10,308 bases of DNA from an uncultured Eubacteriales bacterium (GTDB lineage Bacteria > Bacillota > Clostridia > Lachnospirales > Bianqueaceae). The notes below the pieces were generated by a model, which saw only the letters and a list, made by a program, of their open reading frames with translations, was not told the origin of the DNA and did not search any database. The stretch covers positions 1-10,308 of the forward strand of contig CACZPA010000049.1 of NCBI GenBank assembly GCA_902782895.1, read 5' to 3'. The translations under genes and the position numbers were made by a program. Below, one piece after another: positions 1-5,634 of the stretch. Within the stretch, counting starts at the first letter, position 1, and each line of letters begins with the position of its first letter.

Positions 1-497
1 AGCTTATAGTGTCCTGCTGCCATCGCTCCTTCCCAGACGCTGCCCTCGGCAAGCTCTCCGTCGCCCATGACCGTATAGACCCGGTATGAAGCCTTGTCCA
101 TCTTACCGGCGAGCGCCATGCCGACGCTGACCGGCAGCCCGTGTCCAAGCGACCCGGAATTCATCTCCACGCCCGGAAGCGTATTGTGCGGGTGTCCGAT
201 GAATTCGCTCCCGTAGCGGGAAAACGTATTCCTGTAGGTCTCATAGTCGAAGAAGCCTTTTTCAGAGAGCACGGTGTAATAGCTCTCGACAGAATGGCCT
301 TTGCTCAGGACAAATCTGTCCCTGCCGGGATCGTCCTGATTCTCCGGCGATATATTCATATGTTTGAAATAGAGCATGACAAGTATGTCCATCACGCTCA
401 TATCGCCGCCGATATGGCCGGTTCCTGCGCCCATGATCACGTCGACGGTCTTTTTGCGCAGCTTATAGGCCAGAACCGCAAGCTCCTGATTTGTCAT
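1..497 (-). CDS. Transketolase, N-terminal subunit (split type), 3' end outside window
   Basis: This is the thiamine-diphosphate-binding N-terminal half of a transketolase; in the split form a separate C-terminal subunit normally follows, here beyond base 1. It transfers two-carbon ketol units between sugar phosphates in the cytoplasm. About 165 codons are visible. Family motifs seen are GTGHIGGDMS (about 25-34), SKGHS (65-69), GSLGHGL (115-121) and the TPP/Mg motif GDGELAEGSVWE (145-156). I chose the ATG at 497 because GAGG lies 7 bases upstream of it. An in-frame ATG at 503 overlaps the isomerase stop as ATGA, but GAGG is only 1 base from it. The gene starts 2 bases after the isomerase stop, so the two are surely co-transcribed and probably translationally coupled. 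The sugar handled depends on the isomerase and unseen downstream genes; a general pentose phosphate role is the default reading. Confidence 0.93.
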   Translation of the reverse strand, partial: MTNQELAVLAYKLRKKTVDVIMGAGTGHIGGDMSVMDILVMLYFKHMNISPENQDDPGRDRFVLSKGHSVESYYTVLSEKGFFDYETYRNTFSRYGSEFIGHPHNTLPGVEMNSGSLGHGLPVSVGMALAGKMDKASYRVYTVMGDGELAEGSVWEGAMAAGHYK

Positions 498-499
498 CT

Positions 500-1924
500 T
501 CATACCTCATCAAATACCACGTCTTCGCCGTGGAGATAAGCCTTGACCTTGTCCTCGATCGGATCGTACAGGTCGGGCTTCACGCCGATATATTTGCAGG
601 CTTCATAGACAATCGGCACCACGTCGCCGTGAATCGCCGCTACATGATGGATGTAAGGGCCTTCTACGACCTTGGCCTCGAGGCGCTTGAGGTTCGCGAC
701 CTCGACCCAGACGTACGTACCGCGCGTCCAGGGGCCTTCGATCCCGCGCGCATGACCGAGCAGAAGCGAATACTCGCCTTCATCGCCGTCAAAACGCACA
801 AGGCTCATCGGACCGTGCTTGGCTTCTGCGCTGACTGCGCCGTTCTCCGGGAAAGCGACCGGCACGCAGATGGTCGGCTTTTCTTTCGCGACGGAAATCG
901 GCCAGGGACCGCAATGCTGCAATAACTCGCCGTTATCGTTGTCGGGATGGCGCACGGTCCAGTCGGAGAACATGACGCGCCGCTCGTTCAGCGTCGCGGC
1001 CTCCGCGATCAGCTGGGAGATCGCACCGTGGATATCCGTCTCGCAGACAACAGGAATCCCCTCTTCATTGAGCAGGGAGTTGGCCGCGCAGGGCATGATA
1101 TGGATCTCGTCCTGCAGCGCGTTCCAGCACTGAATCGCGATCGCGTTGCAGCCGTATTTCTCCGCGAGGGATTTCATGGCGACCTTGAGCTCCGCCACAT
1201 TATGCAGATAATCCTCGGAAATATTGCAGTTCATATTCTCATGACAATAAACGACAACCTGCTCCACTTCGTTCTTCTCCTCGCGCCACTTGCGCATCTC
1301 GGCGTAAAGCTCCGGCAGCGGAATCGGCGCGAGCTGGATATTGAATTTCTCAAGCAATTCGCCCTCATTGCACATGGTGGACCAGAAGTCAAACGGACGC
1401 GGTCCGATCTGCAGGATGCGGATGTGACGGAAGACCCGGACGACGTTGCAGACAGCCAGAAAATCCTTGATGCCCCGCTCAAATTCCGGATCCGTCAGAT
1501 TGCAGTTGTTCATGTAGGTAAAAGGTACACGGAAACGGCGCAGGACCTTGCCGGTCGCGAAAAGACCGCACTGGCTGTCGCGCAGGCGCATACCGTTCGC
1601 ATCCGGACGCTCGTCACGCGGTCCCCAAAGCAGCACCGGTACATCGAGCTCCTTGGCCAAACGCGCGCACTCATATTCCGTCCCGAAATTCGCATGCGGC
1701 AGGAAAAGTCCGTCCACCTTCTCGCGCTTGAACTTGGCGGCAATCGCCTCCAGCCCCGCGTCGTCATAGAGCAGTCCTTCCTCATTGATGTCGTCGATGT
1801 CCACAAAATCCACGCCGATCTCCTTGAGACGTGCGGCGGTCAGGTTACGGTATTCCACAGCCGCCGGTGCACTGAAGATAGCCCGCCTTGTCGGCGCATA
1901 ACCGAGTCTGATATTTGCTTTCAT
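500..1924 (-). CDS. L-fucose/L-arabinose isomerase-family sugar isomerase
   Basis: A 474-residue cytoplasmic aldose-ketose isomerase of the FucI/AraA superfamily. Substrate is unknown. The N-terminal part (1-170) looks like the Rossmann-like domains of this family. The C-terminal part holds the likely metal-site elements: E295 and perhaps D321 (CETDIHGA at 294-301, FSDWT at 319-323) and a histidine in IHH (425-427) followed by HGD. It is shorter than E. coli FucI (591 residues) and nearer the size of the FucI-like proteins often annotated only as isomerase-like. Assigning individual ligands is my inference from spacing. The start at 1924 has GGGGG six bases upstream. It is the first gene of a visible isomerase-transketolase pair, so its ketose product (or the phosphate of it) probably feeds the transketolase. 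Candidate substrates include a pentose, a deoxyhexose or sulfoquinovose; nothing in the window decides. Confidence 0.85.
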   Translation of the reverse strand: MKANIRLGYAPTRRAIFSAPAAVEYRNLTAARLKEIGVDFVDIDDINEEGLLYDDAGLEAIAAKFKREKVDGLFLPHANFGTEYECARLAKELDVPVLLWGPRDERPDANGMRLRDSQCGLFATGKVLRRFRVPFTYMNNCNLTDPEFERGIKDFLAVCNVVRVFRHIRILQIGPRPFDFWSTMCNEGELLEKFNIQLAPIPLPELYAEMRKWREEKNEVEQVVVYCHENMNCNISEDYLHNVAELKVAMKSLAEKYGCNAIAIQCWNALQDEIHIMPCAANSLLNEEGIPVVCETDIHGAISQLIAEAATLNERRVMFSDWTVRHPDNDNGELLQHCGPWPISVAKEKPTICVPVAFPENGAVSAEAKHGPMSLVRFDGDEGEYSLLLGHARGIEGPWTRGTYVWVEVANLKRLEAKVVEGPYIHHVAAIHGDVVPIVYEACKYIGVKPDLYDPIEDKVKAYLHGEDVVFDEV

Positions 1925-1931
1925 AGATATC

Positions 1932-1967
1932 CCCCTTGTATTATTCAGGCGGTGCTCCGCCCAAAGT
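1932..1967 (-). promoter_or_regulatory. Possible weak promoter with small inverted repeat upstream of the isomerase
   Basis: On the minus strand a TAATAC (-10-like) lies about 20 bases before the isomerase start, with a poor -35 (TTTGGG) 16 bases upstream of it. Between the two sits an inverted repeat, GGCGG-AGCA-CCGCC (1948-1961). A poor -35 with an inverted repeat in the spacer could mean regulated expression, but the match is weak. The only other promoter-like signals for this gene pair would have to be upstream of the lipoprotein gene. Confidence 0.25.
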
Positions 1968-2117
1968 CGTCTTAAGCGTATGCTTACCTGTTTTGCTCTT
2001 GCCTGTTTTTGCTCTTGCCTGTACGGGTCCTGCCAGATCAGCTCTTGGCCGAACCGGACGGCTTCCGAAACCCAGCATGGACAGTTCCTGTCCGTTTTTG
2101 TCTGTTCTGTACTGCAT
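1941..2117 (-). pseudogene. 5' remnant of an aldo/keto reductase gene (4Fe-4S-type)
   Basis: The minus-strand frame opening at ATG 2117 encodes MQYRTDKNGQELSMLGFGS. This is very close to the usual start of clostridial aldo/keto reductases that carry a C-terminal ferredoxin-like domain, whose N-terminus reads roughly MQYR-x-D-K-x-G-x-x-(I/L)-S-x-LGFG-C-M-R. After about residue 19 the family is lost and the frame continues through low-complexity, K/G/A-rich sequence to a stop at 1941 (58 residues in all). An intact enzyme would be about 370 residues, so almost the whole gene is missing. A ribosome binding site (GGAG, 7 bases) is still present, and the ATG is 2 bases past the lipoprotein stop. 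The identification rests on recalled family N-termini only. A translated short peptide cannot be excluded. Confidence 0.55.
1987..2022. repeat. 15/16-bp short tandem repeat, two copies plus a partial
   Basis: Two nearly identical direct copies, CCTGTTTTGCTCTTG (1987-2001) and CCTGTTTTTGCTCTTG (2002-2017), are followed by a five-base start of a third (2018-2022). They differ by one T. The repeat lies in the part of the aldo/keto reductase remnant that no longer resembles the family, near where the homology breaks off. Confidence 0.8.
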
Positions 2118-2119
2118 TC

Positions 2120-2617
2120 TCAATCTCCAGCCAACTTCTCACAATACTCTTCAAAGGCAGCCTGCTGCTCATAATTCGCGAAATCATATTGCTGAAATTT
2201 GCCTTTATCGTTCTTCCAGTAGATGTAAGTCCATGGCCCGGCATCGCCTGTCTCATCCGAATCCTTGCGTTCGCTTACAAATCCGTCCCGCAGAAGGTCT
2301 ATCACTTTAGCCCACTGGCTGTCCGTCAATCTGATGTTTCCGTGCCTGGTGATATCTTCTTCTGTCGTCCAGCCATAGCCGTTAGGCAGCTTACGGGTTT
2401 CATGATAGAACATGTGCTCCCCGTCCTCTACATAGAAACGATATCTTTGATAAAAAGCGTTAAAATTGATGTTTTCGTAGGTATAATAGAAATCCGTAAT
2501 ATCCCCGACCGGAATCTTCCTGTTCGTGATTGTCTCTGTCGGATCGACATGTTTACATCCGCACAAAAGCGCCGGAATGTACAGGCTCAGGAGAACCAGT
2601 GGAATCAGTCGCTTCAT
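2120..2617 (-). CDS. Small predicted lipoprotein of unknown function
   Basis: This gene encodes 165 residues. The N-terminus is a lipoprotein signal peptide: two basic residues (K2, R3), a hydrophobic core, then LLCGC with the lipidated cysteine at position 21. The mature protein should be anchored outside the cell membrane. The rest is soluble, polar and rich in Tyr/Phe/Asp/Glu, with one run of aromatic residues near FYYTYENINFNAFYQRYRFY at about 42-61. I recognise no family. The start at 2617 is preferred over an upstream in-frame ATG at 2680, because the signal peptide begins here and GGGGCGG lies just upstream; the longer form would put 21 charged residues in front of the signal. It sits alone between the pgi terminator and the aldo/keto reductase remnant. 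Confidence 0.8.
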   Translation of the reverse strand: MKRLIPLVLLSLYIPALLCGCKHVDPTETITNRKIPVGDITDFYYTYENINFNAFYQRYRFYVEDGEHMFYHETRKLPNGYGWTTEEDITRHGNIRLTDSQWAKVIDLLRDGFVSERKDSDETGDAGPWTYIYWKNDKGKFQQYDFANYEQQAAFEEYCEKLAGD

Positions 2618-2661
2618 AGATATCCGCCCCTGTCTGACGCGCTTGCCGCGCGTTAATATCC

Positions 2662-2679
2662 TGTCAGAATCGTCTGACA
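2662..2679. promoter_or_regulatory. Perfect 7-bp inverted repeat upstream of the lipoprotein gene (possible operator)
   Basis: TGTCAGA-ATCG-TCTGACA is a perfect inverted repeat with 7-bp arms and a 4-base centre. It ends 45 bases before the lipoprotein start. On the minus strand it lies just upstream of a possible -10 (TATTAA, 2654-2659), for which I see no good -35. Another TGTCTGAC half-site occurs at 2632-2639. This arrangement would suit a dimeric regulator. No terminator role is likely, since there is no T-tract and the stem is short. Confidence 0.35.
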
Positions 2680-2690
2680 TTCTGCTAAGA

Positions 2691-2725
2691 TAAGAACGCC
2701 GCCAGCCGTAAGGGCGGCTGACGGC
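2691..2725 (-). terminator. Hairpin terminator after pgi
   Basis: On the minus strand GCCGTCAGCC pairs with GGCTGGCGGC across an 8-base loop (stem 2698-2725): ten pairs with one G-T wobble. The following sequence, GTTCTTATC, is only moderately T-rich. It begins 18 bases after the pgi stop codon, the usual place for an intrinsic terminator. Confidence 0.65.
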
Positions 2726-2743
2726 AAATGTCCGGATGAATGA

Positions 2744-4327
2744 TCAGATGTCCAGCAGATCGCTGTAAGCCTTGAGCGCACCGTCTGTCTCATGCGCCAG
2801 AACGCGCTTTGCCAGCACCTTGCCGAGCTGTACGCCTTCCTGATCAAAGCTGTTGATATTCCATACGAATCCCTGGAACATGACCTTGTTCTCGAAATGC
2901 GCCAGCAGCGCGCCGAGTGATTCGGGTGTGAGTTCTTTGCCGATGATGATGCTGGAAGGACGTCCGCCCGCGAAGCTCTTGTTGGGGTTCTCGTCATCCT
3001 TACCGCAGGCAAAAGCCATAATCTGCGCTGCGACGTTCGCGCCGAGTTTCTGCTGGCTGGTAGAGCCCTGAATCACAACGTCCTCGTGCAGCTGGCTGTT
3101 CTTGAAGCCGACAAACTGCAGCGGAACGATCGTTTTGCCCTGATGCAGGAGCTGATAGAACGAATGCTGTCCATTGGTTCCGGGCTCGCCGAAGATGATC
3201 GGACCGGTCACATAGTTCACGGGCTCGCCGAAACGGTTCACGGACTTGCCGTTGCTCTCCATGTCGAGCTGCTGCAGATGCGCCGGGAAGCGGGAAAGCG
3301 CCTGTGAATACGGCAGGACCGCCGTTACCGGATAATCCTTGATATTGCGCTCAAACACGCCGATCAGCGCGTCCAGCATAGCTGCGTTTTTCATCGGATC
3401 GGCTTCCTTGGCAAGTTCATCCTCGGCCGCCATTCCGTTGAGGAAACGCGCGAATACTTCGGGGCCGAACGCAAGCGAGAGTACGACTCCGCCCACGCAG
3501 GAGCTGGAGGAATATCTTCCGCCGATATAATCATCCATGAAGAATGCTTCGAGATAATCCTTGCTGGACGCCAGCGGTGAAGTTTCGCTCGTAACAGCTA
3601 CCATGTGGCGGGACGGATCCAGGCCTGCCTTCTGCAGAGCATCCTTGACAAAGGATTCATTGGTTAGGGTCTCGAGCGTCGTTCCGGACTTGGATACCAG
3701 GATGAACAGAGAATGCGCGGCGTCGATACCGGCAAGCACGGCAGCGGCATCATCCGGGTCAACATTGCTGATAAAACGCGCGTCCATGTATTTGCAGCCG
3801 TTCTTCTTGGCCCAGTTCTCGAGCGCGATGTACATGGCACGCGGGCCGAGATCGCTGCCGCCGATACCAATCTGTACGACAGTCGTGAACTTCTCGCCGG
3901 CCGCGTTGGTGATTTCGCCGGCATGCACCTTATTCGCGAACACTGCGGCCTTCTTCTGCTCACCTGCGTAGAAATCGCGCTTATTTACGCCGTCGGCAAA
4001 AACATCGTCGCCGAGCTGGCCGCGGGTCAGCTGATGCAGAACCAGGCGCTTTTCGCCGGTGTTGATGACCTCGCCGTTATACAGCGCTTCGTATTTCTCG
4101 GTAAGCTGCGCCTCCTTGGCCAGCTCGCACAGTGCGACAAGCACTTCGTCGTCGACTTCCTTGGCGGCATAATTATATGTCAATCCGTTGGACATGGGGA
4201 TCTGATACCTGGCTACGCGCTCAGCGCCGCCCTCCCCGGCCATCGCTTCCTTCAAAACGACCTTGTCCTTCAAAGCGTTCAGTTTGCCGTACGCGGCTGT
4301 GGTATCAAAGTTCTTCCATTCAATCAT
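2744..4327 (-). CDS. pgi: Glucose-6-phosphate isomerase
   Basis: This enzyme interconverts glucose 6-phosphate and fructose 6-phosphate, the second step of glycolysis, in the cytoplasm. The 527 residues cover the complete family. Seen in order are GIGGSDLGPRA (154-164), the phosphate-binding SKSGTTLET (212-220), the first signature IGGRYS (268-273) with the catalytic-site arginine R271, then GEPGTNGQHSF (380-390) with the likely catalytic base E381 and ring-opening H388, and the second signature FVWNINSFDQEGVQLGK (487-503) with K503. All expected active-site residues are present. At 527 residues it is nearer the long form (E. coli, 549) than the roughly 450-residue form common in Bacilli. The start at 4327 has GGGAG seven bases upstream. 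It appears monocistronic: its own strong promoter lies upstream (4442-4470) and a hairpin terminator follows. Confidence 0.98.
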   Translation of the reverse strand: MIEWKNFDTTAAYGKLNALKDKVVLKEAMAGEGGAERVARYQIPMSNGLTYNYAAKEVDDEVLVALCELAKEAQLTEKYEALYNGEVINTGEKRLVLHQLTRGQLGDDVFADGVNKRDFYAGEQKKAAVFANKVHAGEITNAAGEKFTTVVQIGIGGSDLGPRAMYIALENWAKKNGCKYMDARFISNVDPDDAAAVLAGIDAAHSLFILVSKSGTTLETLTNESFVKDALQKAGLDPSRHMVAVTSETSPLASSKDYLEAFFMDDYIGGRYSSSSCVGGVVLSLAFGPEVFARFLNGMAAEDELAKEADPMKNAAMLDALIGVFERNIKDYPVTAVLPYSQALSRFPAHLQQLDMESNGKSVNRFGEPVNYVTGPIIFGEPGTNGQHSFYQLLHQGKTIVPLQFVGFKNSQLHEDVVIQGSTSQQKLGANVAAQIMAFACGKDDENPNKSFAGGRPSSIIIGKELTPESLGALLAHFENKVMFQGFVWNINSFDQEGVQLGKVLAKRVLAHETDGALKAYSDLLDI

Positions 4328-4441
4328 AATGCGTCTCCCTTTCTCTGCGTTTATACTCCAGCTGTAATCAGACGATCCTGTCAGGGCCTCCGGGCGCTGC
4401 TTGTCGAGCCTGATGCAGTCTGAAGCCCTTCTTTGCTTCCT

Positions 4442-4470
4442 ATTATACTCATTTTGCGCCGCAAAATCAA
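4442..4470 (-). promoter_or_regulatory. Sigma-70-type promoter of pgi with palindrome in the spacer
   Basis: On the minus strand the -35 is TTGATT (4465-4470) and the -10 is a perfect TATAAT (4442-4447), separated by exactly 17 bases. The start of transcription should fall near 4435, giving a leader of about 110 bases. The perfect palindrome ATTTTGCGCCGCAAAAT (4451-4467), with 8-bp arms round one central base, occupies nearly the whole spacer and overlaps the last bases of the -35. That is a typical place for a repressor operator. Confidence 0.75.
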
Positions 4471-4504
4471 TAGGTCTGCGGATTTGTGCTGTCTGTTTCC
4501 TAGG

Positions 4505-4564
4505 ATTCGTGTCGGCTGTTTCTGCCGATTCTTGCCGGCTGTTTCTGCCGATTCCTGTCGGCTG
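4505..4564. repeat. 23-bp tandem repeat of mini-hairpins
   Basis: Two full 23-bp copies (4514-4536 and 4537-4559) differ at only two positions. They are flanked by partial copies on both sides (4505-4513 and 4560-4564). On the minus strand each unit contains a small hairpin with arms GCCGA/TCGGC (or GCCGG/TCGGC with a wobble) round a 6-base loop, joined by AGAAACA. The array lies between the 3' end of the small-protein gene and the pgi promoter. It might help end transcription from upstream, but there is no T-tract. Confidence 0.75.
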
Positions 4565-4578
4565 CCGGGTAATACTTT

Positions 4579-4926
4579 TCAGGCTTTACTGTCCCAGATA
4601 TCTTCCTTTACGAAAACGACCGAGCACGGCGAGAAAGTCACCATGACGCTTTCCTGGTTGAAAAACGCGCATAGGTCCTTCGCGATCTCCATGACGGTCT
4701 CCTCCTGCGCGTCCAGCAGCGTCAGCACCAGTGTCGTCTCCTCGACATAGTCTCCGTTTTCATGAAAATAGCCGCCTTCAATCCTGTGCACGGAAAAAGC
4801 CAGCCTGTAGCTGTGACATACTTTTTTCAGGATGGACAGGTATTTCTCTGTGTCGAACTTCTGGACTCCGGTTCTGGAATCATTCAGACCGATATAAATG
4901 GTTGTCTGTGTCATTTGCGAACTCAT
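4579..4926 (-). CDS. Small conserved-looking protein of unknown function (possibly DUF3574-like)
   Basis: This gene encodes 115 residues with no signal peptide or membrane segment, so it is probably cytoplasmic. The pattern is an N-terminal strand (TTIYIGLND, about 7-15), a central GGYFHENGDY (about 51-60), a strand TLVLTLL and a C-terminal helix ending in FFNQESVMV. The spacing and the QESV ending loosely recall DUF3574 proteins, a weak resemblance from memory only. The start at 4926 is supported by GAGGAG seven bases upstream; a second ATG four codons in has no such site. It is the second gene after the grpB-like gene, 52 bases downstream, and very likely shares its promoter. Confidence 0.75.
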   Translation of the reverse strand: MSSQMTQTTIYIGLNDSRTGVQKFDTEKYLSILKKVCHSYRLAFSVHRIEGGYFHENGDYVEETTLVLTLLDAQEETVMEIAKDLCAFFNQESVMVTFSPCSVVFVKEDIWDSKA

Positions 4927-4978
4927 ATTGTTGCTCCTCTGTCTTGCTTCGGATCTCGGTCGCGGCCGTCATGCTGAT

Positions 4979-5494
4979 CTATTCCAGGCCGATCTCCTGA
5001 TAGATTCTCCTGATGAAAGGCGTCTTATGCTCTATATATCCGTCGATATCGTACGGGTAGAGCGCCGCTCCCTCCTCCTTGACCTGACTGTACTCGCGGA
5101 CGGCTTCAGGATGCGTCCGCAGATAATCTCTGAAAGCCAGATGTCTCTTAAGCTCCGCAGAATCCTGCGCGCAAACGTATAAGTGATGCTTCTGCAGATG
5201 GTCTTTGCCGTCGTAGCGGAAGGCTTCCCGGCCCGCGATGCCAAGGTCCCCCTCGTGCTGATAACCGATCGCTTCCAGGGCAGCGGCCGCCGCATGGAAT
5301 GCAGAACTGTCCCTAATGACAACGTCCAGGTCGATGATAGGTTTCGCGGACAGCCCGGGCACCGCTGTACTGCCGACATGCTCGATCCTGAACGCCAGCT
5401 CTCCCAGCGCGGCTTCGATCTCTGTTTTGATCTCCGCAAAACGGTCTGCCCAGGCTTCATCATAGGGCAGGACTACGACGTGTTTCGTTTTCAT
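4979..5494 (-). CDS. GrpB family protein (UPF0157, nucleotidyltransferase fold)
   Basis: A 171-residue cytoplasmic protein of the GrpB family. It shows the family signature EHVGSTAVPGLSAKP at 38-52, followed by the acidic IDLDVVI (54-60). Together these form the G-S and D-x-D pattern of the nucleotidyltransferase fold. Further conserved parts are KHHLYVC (102-108) and LAFRDYLRTHPEA (119-131). Length is normal for the family. The biochemical role of GrpB proteins is not firmly established; some members are fused to CoaE or to acetyltransferases. The start at 5494 follows an ideal GGGAGGTG site. It is the first gene of a two-gene transcript with a near-consensus promoter. Confidence 0.93.
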   Translation of the reverse strand: MKTKHVVVLPYDEAWADRFAEIKTEIEAALGELAFRIEHVGSTAVPGLSAKPIIDLDVVIRDSSAFHAAAAALEAIGYQHEGDLGIAGREAFRYDGKDHLQKHHLYVCAQDSAELKRHLAFRDYLRTHPEAVREYSQVKEEGAALYPYDIDGYIEHKTPFIRRIYQEIGLE

Positions 5495-5533
5495 CCGGCT
5501 TCACCTCCCGGAAACCTTTTTTCATTGTAATCT

Positions 5534-5562
5534 ATTATACCTTCTGTCAGGCTGTTTTTCAA
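5534..5562 (-). promoter_or_regulatory. Near-consensus sigma-70 promoter of the grpB-like gene
   Basis: On the minus strand TTGAAA (5557-5562), a 17-base spacer, and TATAAT (5534-5539) give 11 of 12 consensus bases. Transcription should start near 5527, about 33 bases before the start codon. The promoter lies just below the 14-bp tandem repeat at 5574-5617. Confidence 0.85.
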
Positions 5563-5573
5563 GCTTCTCTGTG

Positions 5574-5617
5574 GACGTCGGTCAGACATCGGTCTACAGA
5601 CATCGGTCTACAGACAC
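5574..5617. repeat. 14-bp short tandem repeat
   Basis: GACATCGGTCTACA occurs twice head to tail (5585-5598, 5599-5612). A diverged shorter copy (GACGTCGGTCA, 5574-5584) precedes them, and the start of another (GACAC) follows. It lies between the grpB promoter and the large hairpin-repeat array. Confidence 0.8.
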
Positions 5618-5634
5618 AGTTTCGCAGAAACCAA

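Noticed and set aside
947..1975. Long plus-strand open frame across the isomerase region
   Set aside because: It is antisense to the isomerase, its product has no recognisable family, and it lacks a convincing ribosome binding site. The minus-strand product has clear family motifs.
2079..2100. Plus-strand terminator-like hairpin GGACAG-TTC-CTGTCC followed by GTTTTTG
   Set aside because: The stem is 6 bp with a 3-base loop, there is no plus-strand gene to end, and the bases are accounted for by the aldo/keto reductase remnant's N-G-Q-E-L-S codons.
2618..2680. Longer start for the lipoprotein gene, adding 21 residues
   Set aside because: It would place a charged stretch before the signal peptide, overlap the palindrome, and ignore the good ribosome binding site before the ATG at 2617.
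4328..4435. Riboswitch in the roughly 110-base pgi leader
   Set aside because: I found only short, interrupted pairings and no known aptamer signature or terminator/anti-terminator pair.
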